64,000 nt of DNA from Allorhodopirellula solitaria (lineage in GTDB: Bacteria > Planctomycetota > Planctomycetia > Pirellulales > Pirellulaceae), in the NCBI RefSeq assembly GCF_007859855.1, contig NZ_SJPK01000006.1, forward strand, positions 277,963 through 341,962, in the 5' to 3' direction. Shown here in pieces: positions 27,978 through 37,041 of the stretch. Numbering within the stretch: the first letter of the stretch is position 1; each line of letters opens with the position of its first letter. The notes under the pieces were generated by a model. That model had not been told where the DNA came from, made no database searches, and was given only the letters and a program-made list of their open reading frames with translations. The position numbers were made by a program, and so were the translations under genes.

Positions 27978-28003
27978 CCTAATCAAGCGAAGCTTGATTA
28001 AGG
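27978..28003. terminator. Possible transcription terminator hairpin
   Basis: AATCAAGC (27981-27988) pairs with GCTTGATT (27992-27999) around a GAA loop, extended by T-A and two C-G pairs with one bulged A. It begins three bases after the stop of the GlcN6P-deaminase-like gene. There is no T-run after it on the plus strand, so it is only a candidate; it may instead be a REP-like hairpin at the border of the repeat island. Confidence 0.4.
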
Positions 28004-28590
28004 TCTAGTATCCAATAATCTTACAAGAATGCGTCCCTGACGAACGAATGCCCGCCAGGGACCGGCAACACCATTGGCGTACCGCTTTTGCAGGGAAACG
28101 CTGGCGACCGAGATATCCCTTGCCAAGCCAGCACCTCTGCAGAGCTCGGCTTGAATGGCGTGGACTTAAGCAGATTTACTCGAGTTTCACGGGCATCTGT
28201 TTTCGCTTCCGTCCGGCTTGTCCGGGCGGAGTGGCAACTGCAAGCTACCTGCAAAACGCCCTCGCCAGATCGATCTCCGCTCCGGGCTTGTCCCGGCGGA
28301 ATCAGCGAGTCAAGTCGTGTGACCGCCGGGGCAAGCCCGAGACGGAGCACCGTTTCGACTTCGCATTTTCTCGGTAGCTGCCAGTTGGTTCCTCCGCCGA
28401 GACAAGCTCGACGGAAGGATGTTTCAGCAGGCGGCAATCGCTTATGTCCACGCCATTCGAGCTCGGCTCCGTTTCTCCCGGCAGCTCCAGTCTAACATCC
28501 ACTATCACATCCCACAAATAAATCCTTCGATACTGGAGCCATGCCTTGAAAACCTCGGGCGCGCGCTTCCGTCGGATGAACCATTAGTTT
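28004..28590. mobile_element. Repeat element, second copy, left-truncated and interrupted by an insertion
   Basis: The sequence matches the element at 10924-11260 in two blocks: about 28004-28151 and 28459-28590. The left inverted end found in the other copy is missing. The two blocks are separated by a 307-bp insertion, after which homology resumes exactly at the duplicated site. The shared right part includes CATCCCACAAATAAATCC and the GCCATGCCTTGAAAACCTCG stretch. No gene is visible in this copy. Confidence 0.75.
28152..28458. mobile_element. Inserted 307-bp non-coding element with 18-bp inverted ends and target duplication
   Basis: The ends GAATGGCGTGGACTTAAG (28153-28170) and CTTATGTCCACGCCATTC (28441-28458) are inverted repeats with one mismatch. 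It is flanked by direct copies of GAGCTCGGCT at 28142-28151 and 28459-28468, which occurs once, uninterrupted, at 11128-11137 in the other copy of the host repeat. One extra T (28152) leaves the exact left border uncertain. Inside are four short hairpins with CTTGT-, ACAAG- or GCAAG-type loops (28208-28230, 28276-28300, 28327-28339, 28393-28415). It has no coding capacity, so it would need a transposase in trans. Confidence 0.85.
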
Positions 28591-28618
28591 CGCCAAGCTG
28601 GCATCACCGATTGCGAAG

Positions 28619-28792
28619 ATGGCGGCGGAAATCGCCAGTCACCTCAACACATCGAGTGCTCAACTGGTGGATTTTTTCAATCGGCTCATCTCCCGCGTCC
28701 GACGTCGTTGCCAAAGGACCAAACGCAAGGCAAAACCAGGAACAATTGAGTTGCTCGCCAACCCAAACCTCCTCGAGTACTGCTTAACTTGA
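28619..28792 (+). CDS. Possible small protein or gene remnant
   Basis: A 57-codon frame starts at ATG 28619 (MAAEIASHLNTSSAQLVDFF) and continues with an Arg/Lys-rich stretch (RVRRRCQRTKRKAKPGTIEL), ending ANPNLLEYCLT. The composition is protein-like and the frame is open for a further 11 codons upstream, so it may be the 3' part of a gene whose beginning was lost to the repeat element on its left. No family is recognised. It could also be chance, since the surrounding 970 bases are repeats. Confidence 0.25.
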   Translation: MAAEIASHLNTSSAQLVDFFNRLISRVRRRCQRTKRKAKPGTIELLANPNLLEYCLT

Positions 28793-28945
28793 TGCCTATG
28801 GGGTGGCGCTGCGCTGACCTACGGCTATTTTCTATCATCCCTATCGGGATACTTGTGAGTAATCGACAGAAGGCGACGAGTCCAAAGCCGCAGGACTCGT
28901 CGCCTCGTCCACTACAAAAACCGACACTTATTCATCGTGTGTTGC
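28793..28945. repeat. Dispersed repeat fragment, shared with 40727-40860
   Basis: The block TCGTCGCCTCGTCCACTACA and a following CACTTATTCATC stretch occur here (about 28901-28940) and again at about 40770-40840 in the other repeat island. Just before it, GCGACGAGTCC and GGACTCGTCGC form an imperfect hairpin at about 28873-28903. No gene is present. Confidence 0.5.
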
Positions 28946-29368
28946 TTACTTGACCATTTTCTGATGTTCGAGCGAGATCACTTCGAACAGTTCGCCTACT
29001 CTTCGGTAGCCGAGTTTTTCATAGAACGGCACAGCGGTCAGGCGGGCGTCGAGCGTGAATTCCTGAAACCCTCGCTCACGCAGGTTGGCTTCGCAGTGCT
29101 CGATCAAAAATTTGCCGACACCGCTGCCCTGCCGCGCGGGGCTGACCGCCATCTGGCGTAGCTGAACCAGCTCGCTTGAGTGGGGGCGAGCGACGATGGT
29201 CGCGATGAGATCGTCGTTGTCGAAGACACCGAAATGGAGTTGTCCGTGTTCGCCGTCGAGTTCCTCCGCGGTCAACTTCAACCCCAACGGTGCCCGGAGC
29301 ACCTCGTGGCGAAGTTCCAATGCGGCTTGGTACTCGGGCGAACACCATTCGATTTCGATCAATTTCAT
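28946..29368 (-). CDS. GNAT-family N-acetyltransferase
   Basis: A 140-residue acetyltransferase of the GNAT fold transferring acetyl from acetyl-CoA to an unknown amine. The CoA-binding motif A is clear: LRQMAVSPARQGSGVGKFLI (R/Q-x-x-G-x-G), followed by the helix HCEANLRERGFQEF and the strand-loop LDARLTAVPFYEKLGYRRVG, as in the ElaA/YjcF-type subgroup. MKLIEIEWCSPEYQAALELR is a typical beginning, with ELRHEVLRAPLG. The gene is on the same strand as ilvD, whose stop is 38 bases upstream of its start, so the two may share a transcript. Specific substrate cannot be inferred. Confidence 0.9.
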   Translation of the reverse strand: MKLIEIEWCSPEYQAALELRHEVLRAPLGLKLTAEELDGEHGQLHFGVFDNDDLIATIVARPHSSELVQLRQMAVSPARQGSGVGKFLIEHCEANLRERGFQEFTLDARLTAVPFYEKLGYRRVGELFEVISLEHQKMVK

Positions 29369-29406
29369 CGCGAATTCCGGTGGATCAGTCGTCCGTCAGT
29401 GCAGAC

Positions 29407-31125
29407 CTATTCATCGGTAACACAGCCTTCCGATGCACTTTTGACGCATTGAATGTATTTGTACAAGGTCCCACGAGTGGCCTTGAGTGGAGGTGCGGTC
29501 CACGCGTCGAGGCGACTCTTCATCTCGTCGGCATCGACATTGACATCGAGTGAATTGGTTTCGGCATCAATCGTGACTGTATCACCGTCGCGAATCAACC
29601 CGATCGGCCCGCCGACCTGGGCTTCGGGTGTGATATGCCCGACGATGAACCCATGGCTACCGCCGCTGAAGCGTCCATCGGTGAGCAGGGCCACGTCGCT
29701 GGCCAGTCCCGCACCTACGATCGCACTGGTCGGTGTCAGCATTTCGGGCATGCCCGGGCCGCCCTTGGGGCCTTCGTATCGAATGACCACGACGTCGCCT
29801 TTCTGGATTTCTTTGCGTTCCAACGCGGCGAGCATGTCCTCTTCGCTGTCGTACACGCGGGCTGGACCTGAAAACTGCAGCCCTTCCTTGCCGGTGATCT
29901 TCGCAACGGCGCCTTCGGGGGCCAAACTGCCTCGCAGGATCCGGATATGGCCGCTCTTCTTGATCGGGGACGCGGTCGTGGCCACGATCGATTGCCCGGT
30001 CTTGAGCGAAGGCACTTCCGCGAGATTCTCCGCGAGGGTTTTGCCGGTGACGGTCAAGTGCCCGCCACGGATCAGGCCTTGCTCGAGCAGATATTTCATG
30101 ACAGCGGGTGTGCCACCGACGCTGTGCAAATCTTCTTGAACGAATTTTCCGCTCGGTTTGAGGTCGGCGAGATAGGGTGTGCGATCACTGACGGCTTGGA
30201 AATCTTCAATCGTCAGCGGTACATCGACAGCGCGGGCCATGGCGATCAAGTGCAACACGGCGTTGGTGCTTCCGCCGAGGGCCATCAGGGTCACCATGGC
30301 GTCCTCGAAGGCCTCCCGGGTCATGATGTCGCGAGGTTTGATATCCCGCTTGAGCAAATTCAAAATCGCGGCCCCGGCGCGGTGGCACTCGTCTTTCTTC
30401 TCCGCGTCTTCCGCTGGGATACTGGCCGAATACGGCAGCGACATGCCCAGAGCTTCGATGGCCGTGGCCATTGTGTTGGCGGTATACATGCCGCCACAGG
30501 CACCGGCTCCGGGGCAGCTTCGACGGACAATCTCGGATCGTTCTTCTTCGTCGATCTGGCCCGCGATGAACTGCCCATAGCACTGGAACGCGCTGACGAT
30601 ATCGAGTTTCTCGTTCTTGTAGCTGCCCGGTTTGATCGTGCCGCCGTAGACCATGATCGCCGGTCGGTTCAGTCGCCCCATGGCGATCAGGCAGCCCGGC
30701 ATGTTTTTGTCGCATCCCGGCAGGGTGATCAGGGCGTCATACCACTGTGCGCCCATGATCGTCTCGATCGAATCAGCGATCAGGTCGCGGCTCTGCAGGG
30801 AATAGCTCATCCCATCGGTGCCCATCGAGATCCCGTCACTGACCCCGATGGTATTGAACCGCATCCCGACCAGTCCCGCGTCGACGACGCCCTTGCGGAC
30901 CTCGGCGGCCAAGTCGAGCAGGTGCATGTTGCAGCTATTTCCCTCGTACCACATGCTGCCAATACCGACTTGGGGCTTGTTCATGTCCTCCGAAGTCATG
31001 CCGGTGGCATACAGCATCGCCTGAGAGGCACCCTGGCTCTTGGGCTGCGTGATATGGCGACTGTATCTATTCAGAGCGGCGGCGTCGTTGGCGGCAGCGG
31101 TTTTTGTGTCGGCGGGGGTACTCAT
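29407..31125 (-). CDS. ilvD: Dihydroxy-acid dehydratase
   Basis: Dehydrates 2,3-dihydroxy-isovalerate and 2,3-dihydroxy-3-methylvalerate to the 2-oxo acids in valine and isoleucine synthesis, with an iron-sulfur cluster. The 572 residues show family motifs: [40 protein letters not shown] (cluster Cys), the cluster region [36 protein letters not shown], and the C-terminal [23 protein letters not shown] 31125 gives the expected short N-terminus (MSTPADTK); the in-frame ATG 87 bases upstream would add residues unlike the family. It is divergent from the DUF1080 gene (about 100 bases between starts). The antisense frame over this gene is a by-product of its codon use. Confidence 0.97.
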   Translation of the reverse strand: MSTPADTKTAAANDAAALNRYSRHITQPKSQGASQAMLYATGMTSEDMNKPQVGIGSMWYEGNSCNMHLLDLAAEVRKGVVDAGLVGMRFNTIGVSDGISMGTDGMSYSLQSRDLIADSIETIMGAQWYDALITLPGCDKNMPGCLIAMGRLNRPAIMVYGGTIKPGSYKNEKLDIVSAFQCYGQFIAGQIDEEERSEIVRRSCPGAGACGGMYTANTMATAIEALGMSLPYSASIPAEDAEKKDECHRAGAAILNLLKRDIKPRDIMTREAFEDAMVTLMALGGSTNAVLHLIAMARAVDVPLTIEDFQAVSDRTPYLADLKPSGKFVQEDLHSVGGTPAVMKYLLEQGLIRGGHLTVTGKTLAENLAEVPSLKTGQSIVATTASPIKKSGHIRILRGSLAPEGAVAKITGKEGLQFSGPARVYDSEEDMLAALERKEIQKGDVVVIRYEGPKGGPGMPEMLTPTSAIVGAGLASDVALLTDGRFSGGSHGFIVGHITPEAQVGGPIGLIRDGDTVTIDAETNSLDVNVDADEMKSRLDAWTAPPLKATRGTLYKYIQCVKSASEGCVTDE

Positions 31126-31227
31126 GGCGAGATTGGTGGCTTGGTTTTGGAAAAAACGGAGAGAAATGCGAGACGGGTGCGAAGAGAGTATGATCGTTTT
31201 GACGCGATCCACAAAGATGAGGGAAAA

Positions 31228-32103
31228 ATGATTCGATTTTCAGCCAGGCGGGCAGCGATCTCCGCAGAGCGGCCACAGCCCGCCGCGACAAAACACCCAG
31301 AAAAGTCACGCTCGACGGCCCCACGGGGCGGGAGACCGCGGCTGCAGACGCCGCTGTTTCGGGCACTCGCCCTGGTTGCGGTGGTGTCCTTCTCGGCCGC
31401 GGCGGACGCTCAAGACTCTTCCCGGCTCACCGAGGTGACGGACAAGGAGTTTTCTCAGCGTTCACGGCCGCTCTTTGACGGCACCGTGCTGGCGGGGTGG
31501 GAAGGCAATGGGCACTGGTTCCGTACCGAAAACAAAGCCATCGTCGCCGGGCGGCTTGAGAAACCGATCCCCAAGAACCAGTTTCTCTGCACGACCGACA
31601 GCTTTGCTGACTTTGATTTGCGGATGGAGGTTCGCATGCGCGGCCAAGATCCGAACGCGGGCGTTCAGTTCCGCTCGCGACGCCCCCGCAAGAGTGACAG
31701 TGTGCCCGCTAACGAGGTCGTGGGCTATCAAGCCGACATGGGGCACGCCTGGGGGCGTTCGGTGTGGGGGGGACTGTACGACGAGTCTCGCCGCCGAAAA
31801 ATGCTGGCCGAGCCAGAAACTCCCTTTGCGGTGAAGTGGACGACGGCGCAGTCCGGGACGCCCAATTCCACGCCAGCGAGCGAGGGGGAAGCTGAACCGA
31901 CCAGCGTGCCGGAAACGCAGTGGGTGCGGATGCGGATCGTCTGCAAAGGGGACCAAATCGAAATTTTCCTCAACGGCAATCTCACGGTTCGCTATACCGA
32001 GACCGACTCTGAAATTCCCCGCGCCGGTGTGATCGGGGTCCAGATCCATAGCGGCCCGCCGGCCGAAGCATGGTACCGAAATATTCGTATTCTGTCGCTC
32101 TGA
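31228..32103 (+). CDS. Secreted DUF1080 protein (3-keto-disaccharide hydrolase-like)
   Basis: DUF1080 proteins have a concanavalin-like beta-sandwich; some hydrolyse 3-keto-glycosides. The 291-residue protein has a long basic N-terminus, then a hydrophobic signal segment ([19 protein letters not shown], cleavage near 61). The domain starts at [16 protein letters not shown] (the typical LFDGKTLDGW block) and continues through [40 protein letters not shown] and [20 protein letters not shown] to [20 protein letters not shown], a complete set of DUF1080 blocks. ATG 31228 follows GAGGGAAAA, a plausible ribosome site. It is divergent from ilvD. Such genes are numerous in planctomycetes and fit glycan degradation; the exact substrate is unknown. 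Confidence 0.88.
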   Translation: MIRFSARRAAISAERPQPAATKHPEKSRSTAPRGGRPRLQTPLFRALALVAVVSFSAAADAQDSSRLTEVTDKEFSQRSRPLFDGTVLAGWEGNGHWFRTENKAIVAGRLEKPIPKNQFLCTTDSFADFDLRMEVRMRGQDPNAGVQFRSRRPRKSDSVPANEVVGYQADMGHAWGRSVWGGLYDESRRRKMLAEPETPFAVKWTTAQSGTPNSTPASEGEAEPTSVPETQWVRMRIVCKGDQIEIFLNGNLTVRYTETDSEIPRAGVIGVQIHSGPPAEAWYRNIRILSL

Positions 32104-32106
32104 ATC

Positions 32107-32325
32107 CTATTCAGCGCCCGTCCAATACGTGATCAATCCGGTCAAAAACCAAAACAGACCGGCGATCCCGACGAGCACCGTCCAAATCCAGACCAAGCCT
32201 AAGAAGTAAGCCGTCCCCGCCGTTGAGATAACCCCGATCAGGAACAGCGGCCCGCCCTGCCACATTTTGGCAATGGCACGATCCTTGGGCGATGGTCCTT
32301 CGAGCCAGGGTTTATTGCTAGACAT
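32107..32325 (-). CDS. Small two-helix membrane protein
   Basis: A 72-residue protein with a short polar N-terminus (MSSNKPWLEGPSPKDRAIAK) and two hydrophobic helices (about 24-45 and 48-67: GPLFLIGVISTAGTAYFLGL and WTVLVGIAGLFWFLTGLITY). It ends TGAE. It is convergent with the DUF1080 gene, whose stop is only 3 bases away. No family is recognised; the two helices with almost no loop are typical of small inner-membrane proteins of unknown role. Confidence 0.65.
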   Translation of the reverse strand: MSSNKPWLEGPSPKDRAIAKMWQGGPLFLIGVISTAGTAYFLGLVWIWTVLVGIAGLFWFLTGLITYWTGAE

Positions 32326-32541
32326 CTGGTTGGAAACTCGGCTGACGGACTCTGGGGAGGTTTCTTACGAGTGAAATCGCCATAATCTTCGCATCTTCTC
32401 ATCCATTGGGCAAATAGTTGCAGAAAATTTGCGGCTGCCGAAGCAAACCGGGATGCGGATCGACTACCCTTTCATCTATAGGGTGGGTGTCTGCCCCTCC
32501 TTCTGTGTTGTGTTCAGTTGGTGGTCAGAGAAGGTTCGGCA

Positions 32542-35500
32542 ATGAAAGATTCAGTTGAGCAGGCAGCAAGTTCGGAGAAGCGAGCGAAGGCTCCCGAGCA
32601 GTGGCGGCAAGATGAGTGGGAGTGCGTCAAGCGGCGGAGGGAACAGGCATTCCCCAGCGCGAATGCCGATCACCCGGGGACACCGGGTGAAGAGCCGAGA
32701 AACTTGACGGGATTGGCATTGTCCGGTGGTGGGATTCGGTCGGCGCTCTTCAACGATGGATTTCTGCAGGCGTTGTCACATCGAGGCTTGCTGCGCTACG
32801 TCGACTTTCTGTGCAGCGTTTCAGGAGGTGGCTACATTGCGGGGCACCTGACGTCACAGAGTGATAGCGAGTCGGAACAGTGTTTTCACGACGACCCGAA
32901 GCGTCGCGATCTCGGTCGGGATCCTGAAACGGGGGAAACGAGACGACACCGGTTGCCAGGCATTGGCGGATACCTCAGTCGTCCACTTGAGTTCATACCC
33001 GCCTATCTCTGGTCACTTTTCTTTTCGCTCGCATTCTATTTCGGTGCAATCGGGATCGTCGCGACGCTCGCCGCGTTGCTATGGCGTTCGTTTGACAGTT
33101 TCGCGTTTCGCGGAATCTATGACAAAGCTCTCGGCTTGAACCAGTATGGCGATGAACTGACAATTGCTTTCCTGCCCGCATTCATTCTGATCGCATTCAT
33201 GGTCGCCGGCGAGATTGGATTGACGTTTTGCCGGTTTTCATCCCAGGTGCTCAACGAGCGATTGCTTTCGTTTCATCGTCGATTCCGAGCGACCATGTTG
33301 CTAGGAATCGTGTTCGCGTCCTTGACATCGATCGCGATTTTTCTCGGAAATGGAAAATCGTTCGTCCGAGATGGAAGCGATACGCTCTATCTGAATCGAT
33401 ACGTTCAATATTTTGCCATCCTCGCTGGGACGATCCAGGTCCTGGTCTTTCTCGGTCGAGACCGATTGTTTCGGTCCGAACGCGGCGAAGCAAAGAGTTG
33501 GCAACGCTACGCTCAACAATCGGTCACGACCATGGTCGTCGTGACTCTGGTGTTTTCGATGGTTCATTGGATGGGACGCGAGAATATCAGTGGTTACACC
33601 GAACACCGCGACCCTCATCTGGTTGTTGGTGATGTTCTCGATTGGCCGCGGTTCACTGAGATTAGCAACACCTACCAGTCCGCAGATCCAGGCGACGCGA
33701 CGCCTGAAGGCGAAGATTCTCCTGCGACAGGTGGCGGAAAGGGAGTTGACTCAGCCGATGAAAAAATCCAGCCTCCCGGATCGTGGCACGGCGCGGTGGT
33801 GCGTTCCCGAATCAATCTTTTCGGAATGGACCGCGTTGCCGACGGAATCGTTGACCCGAATATCGAGAGTTCGCTATCCGAACCTCCACCGCCTGACGTT
33901 ATCACCTATCGCGATGCCATCAAATCGGCGGACGATGAGGATCATGCCGGCCCCTGGTTGCTACCCACTCGGATCCTTGCGGCGGCACACGGTTACTGGC
34001 GGTCGATTATGCGTCCCATCAAACAAGACAACGTAGAGGACGCGGGCAAACCGGAGTCGTCGTCCATCCAAGCAACTGTGAATAGGTTGATCGCAGACAA
34101 TCACAAAATTCGTGTGTCGAGAGCGGAGTCGCTCAAAGGCTTCAACACGAACCTAGAATCGGTAGCGTTCACCTATTTCTTGCTAGCGCAGCTCGTTTCT
34201 CGAGACAATGATTCACGCGAAAACAATCGAGATTGGCAGTCTGCGATCACATCGGAAAAGAAGGACGAATTCTTACGCGTGAATGAACTGGTCGACTCAG
34301 GGCTCCTCAGGGTTAACAAGCCCCAAGCAGAGCAACTCGCGACCTATTTTCATAGCCTCCAGCTTCGGCACCCGGACGTAGAATCGGCCAATGACGGTGC
34401 TCTCAACAATGCTCGCGATGCCACCTTTGCCAATCGTATGTTGCTTGAAGGGCTCTATCCGAAGGTGGTCCAGCGATATGACATTCCCAGTACACTCGTG
34501 GTGCCACCTCATGACCAGCAAACCCGGAAGCGATGGTTGCTCGGCTGGACTCTGCTGATGCTGACAGGGTTACTTGGCGGACTCGGGCCACGACGAGTGG
34601 CAACCGTGTTCCATTTTTATCGTCGCCAACTTGCATCCAATTTCTTGGTGCCTACCGAATCCCCGGGCAAGCGGTACGGAGATCGCCGGCTGAGCGAGCT
34701 CGATCCCTGTCGCGACGGATTGCCTTATCCGTTGATTCTTGCAGGTGCGTTGAAACCTTCCCTGGTCAATGGCAGCTACCGGGTTGCGGCGCGTCCGTTC
34801 GTCTTCAGTCCCAAGTATTGTGGATCGTTTGAAGAGCGAGAGACCCCGATCGATAGCCACCAGGTGAGCTTTTCCGGCAGCCCGCACGGGCCACCATTGA
34901 CACTCGCTGATGCCGTGACACTCTCCGGTGCAGCGGTAACACCTTTAATGACGCAGAACCGCTGGCTGACGATCATCCTCGACTTCTTCAACACCGGAAT
35001 TGGTCAACGTGTTCGCCGTACTGACCGGACCGCGGCGACTTCCTCTCCCGCCAACAATCACCCGTGGATTCTATCGCTATCGGCCGCCGCGTTGGTCGGG
35101 GGGGTGTGTTGGGAATTCGTTGGTTTGCGATGGTCACTGCTATTAGTAATGCCGACGACAGCATTGTTTTGGTACTGCTGGTGCTTTCAGATCGGATCGC
35201 CCGGTTGGATTCGCTCTCTTTGCTTTCCGAAGGACAGCTACCACGAGCCCGAATTCAACCAAAATCAATCCTTCTATGTCGCCGACGGCGGCTATGTCGA
35301 TTACCTCGGCGTCAGCGAATTGCTGCGGCGACGGTGCGAGACGATCGTCGTCAGCGATGCGGGCGCGAACGTGGGTGGTAACTCGCTCGGGACCCTGGCG
35401 ACGATGTGCGAACGCGCCGCGCAGGAACAGGGTATCCGATTCCTCGATCTCGACCACGAAGCCCCGATCGACTTTGGGCGTCTCGAGATCAATCAAGAGA

Positions 35501-36996
35501 GCCGGCTCGTGCATCAACCGTTTCTGTGCATGCGGGTCCGGTACCCCGAACCCGAGCGCCCCGAAGCACTATTGGTTTATTGCCAGATGTCGATCACGTC
35601 GTCCGACCCGATCGAGATTCAGAATATCCGCAATCTGTTTCCTTCGTTTCCTGACGAACCGACGGTGAACCAGTTTTACAACGAGAAACAGGTCGCTGCC
35701 TACCGATCGTTGGGATACCACATCGGCTCGCGTTTCTGCAGCGAACTGTATCCATGGTTCAACAACCACCCGGAGTCGTGGATGTTCAAGAGCCCTCCCA
35801 AAAATCGATCGAGAAAGGGCAAGGCTCCGGTGGAGGACAAGGGGTCCACAGGCAAATTCACCGCTGGCGATGAGGCCGCCTCGCAGAAGCACGAACTCTT
35901 TCAAGCGACCTTGCGCGATGGAGTCGCTGAACATGATTCAATCAAGCGACTGCCTATGTGCCAGCCGCTGTCGAGTATTCTCCGCGAGCGTTTGCTTACC
36001 TCGTACCGGTTGGCGTGTTACCACGAGGTGACCTACCACAAGGATGATATCTTCGCCGAAGCCATCTGGACCGACGGCGCATTTGCATGCCCAACGTTGG
36101 CTCAGGAGATTAAGGGATTTCTCGAATTGCCCAGCACGAGTCGTGAGCTGGCCAACAAATGGCTCAAACGCTACGAATGCAATGCCGACTTGAGGAGCGT
36201 TTATCGCAAGGCGGTGATCGAAGACACCAATTCGCTCGGCGTCTTATTCGAGTCCTATTGTGGAGCCCTGTGGTCGAGGATGATCGCCGATGCCAAGGTG
36301 CCTCGTGGGAATCCGGATGCGCAAGTGGCCCGGGTCGCGGCGCACCTGACCTGCATCGCGGCGGCTTGTCAGGAGGTCCACCAGGGCCGTCCCAGCGCTG
36401 TATTCCAGGTGGGCGGGCGCAGCAAGTTGATCGATCTGTGCTGGCAAATCGCCCAAGGCATTGTCGAAACCGCTCCCAAGCAGGCGGGCTACTTCGATAT
36501 CAACCAACTATTCCGTGATATGGATAGTACGATCGCAGAGCTGATCGAGATGGAACGCTCTGTGTTCCAAGGAGGCGAGCATGTTGCAACAATCTCATTC
36601 GCGCAGTGCATGAGCACCGCTTGGGGAAAGCTAGCTCACGATGCTCCCGAAGGCCCCGTCAATGTCGAAGAACTCGCCATCACCGAGCGGCTCTTTCTTC
36701 CCGATGGTGTGCTCGGGACATTCGAGCAACGGGGGATCACCGAGCGTCAATCGATCGATAGCATGTCGCTGATGACGGCGGAGATCCGCCACCAACTCGA
36801 CGTTGGGATGAGAGAGATCCGGCTCAAGGAGATACGACACGCGCTCGCAAAATCATGGTTCCTCGGATTCTGCCCCGTCCAACAGCAGCGGCTGCTCAAG
36901 GAACTCGAAACGATACCCGACGAGTCCGAAAAAGAACGGGAAACTGAAATCCTTGCTAAAAAGATCGTGACTGCCATACTAGCGAGCCTCGACTAG
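32542..36996 (+). CDS. Giant membrane-embedded patatin-like phospholipase
   Basis: Patatin-like lipases hydrolyse acyl esters with a Ser-Asp dyad. Here the oxyanion and nucleophile part lies near the N-terminus: LALSGGGIRSALFNDGFLQA (oxyanion loop at 62-67) and LCSVSGGGYIAG (GxSxG-type nucleophile near 95). The catalytic Asp motif FYVADGGYVDYLGVSELLRR comes only near residue 913. The intervening 800 or so residues hold at least six hydrophobic segments, grouped near 155-330, 660-690 and 840-880, and a long hydrophilic stretch. About 570 residues of unknown function follow the Asp. ATG 32542 is chosen because AGAGAAGG lies nine bases upstream; a TTG at 32518 and a GTG at 32521 are alternatives. 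An ABC ATPase gene follows 45 bases later. Enzyme class is well supported; substrate and topology are inferred. Confidence 0.85.
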   Translation: MKDSVEQAASSEKRAKAPEQWRQDEWECVKRRREQAFPSANADHPGTPGEEPRNLTGLALSGGGIRSALFNDGFLQALSHRGLLRYVDFLCSVSGGGYIAGHLTSQSDSESEQCFHDDPKRRDLGRDPETGETRRHRLPGIGGYLSRPLEFIPAYLWSLFFSLAFYFGAIGIVATLAALLWRSFDSFAFRGIYDKALGLNQYGDELTIAFLPAFILIAFMVAGEIGLTFCRFSSQVLNERLLSFHRRFRATMLLGIVFASLTSIAIFLGNGKSFVRDGSDTLYLNRYVQYFAILAGTIQVLVFLGRDRLFRSERGEAKSWQRYAQQSVTTMVVVTLVFSMVHWMGRENISGYTEHRDPHLVVGDVLDWPRFTEISNTYQSADPGDATPEGEDSPATGGGKGVDSADEKIQPPGSWHGAVVRSRINLFGMDRVADGIVDPNIESSLSEPPPPDVITYRDAIKSADDEDHAGPWLLPTRILAAAHGYWRSIMRPIKQDNVEDAGKPESSSIQATVNRLIADNHKIRVSRAESLKGFNTNLESVAFTYFLLAQLVSRDNDSRENNRDWQSAITSEKKDEFLRVNELVDSGLLRVNKPQAEQLATYFHSLQLRHPDVESANDGALNNARDATFANRMLLEGLYPKVVQRYDIPSTLVVPPHDQQTRKRWLLGWTLLMLTGLLGGLGPRRVATVFHFYRRQLASNFLVPTESPGKRYGDRRLSELDPCRDGLPYPLILAGALKPSLVNGSYRVAARPFVFSPKYCGSFEERETPIDSHQVSFSGSPHGPPLTLADAVTLSGAAVTPLMTQNRWLTIILDFFNTGIGQRVRRTDRTAATSSPANNHPWILSLSAAALVGGVCWEFVGLRWSLLLVMPTTALFWYCWCFQIGSPGWIRSLCFPKDSYHEPEFNQNQSFYVADGGYVDYLGVSELLRRRCETIVVSDAGANVGGNSLGTLATMCERAAQEQGIRFLDLDHEAPIDFGRLEINQESRLVHQPFLCMRVRYPEPERPEALLVYCQMSITSSDPIEIQNIRNLFPSFPDEPTVNQFYNEKQVAAYRSLGYHIGSRFCSELYPWFNNHPESWMFKSPPKNRSRKGKAPVEDKGSTGKFTAGDEAASQKHELFQATLRDGVAEHDSIKRLPMCQPLSSILRERLLTSYRLACYHEVTYHKDDIFAEAIWTDGAFACPTLAQEIKGFLELPSTSRELANKWLKRYECNADLRSVYRKAVIEDTNSLGVLFESYCGALWSRMIADAKVPRGNPDAQVARVAAHLTCIAAACQEVHQGRPSAVFQVGGRSKLIDLCWQIAQGIVETAPKQAGYFDINQLFRDMDSTIAELIEMERSVFQGGEHVATISFAQCMSTAWGKLAHDAPEGPVNVEELAITERLFLPDGVLGTFEQRGITERQSIDSMSLMTAEIRHQLDVGMREIRLKEIRHALAKSWFLGFCPVQQQRLLKELETIPDESEKERETEILAKKIVTAILASLD

Positions 36997-37041
36997 CCGC
37001 TCTTCGACGAGCTCAATCGCGAATCCGAATTCAGAGACCTC

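Noticed and set aside
27978-28003. Strong rho-independent terminator
   Set aside because: The stem is good but no T-run follows; it is listed only as a candidate with low confidence.
29947-31227. Long plus-strand open frame over ilvD, merging into the DUF1080 gene
   Set aside because: The first part is antisense to ilvD and has no recognisable domain; the DUF1080 protein starts at 31228 with its own ribosome site and signal peptide.
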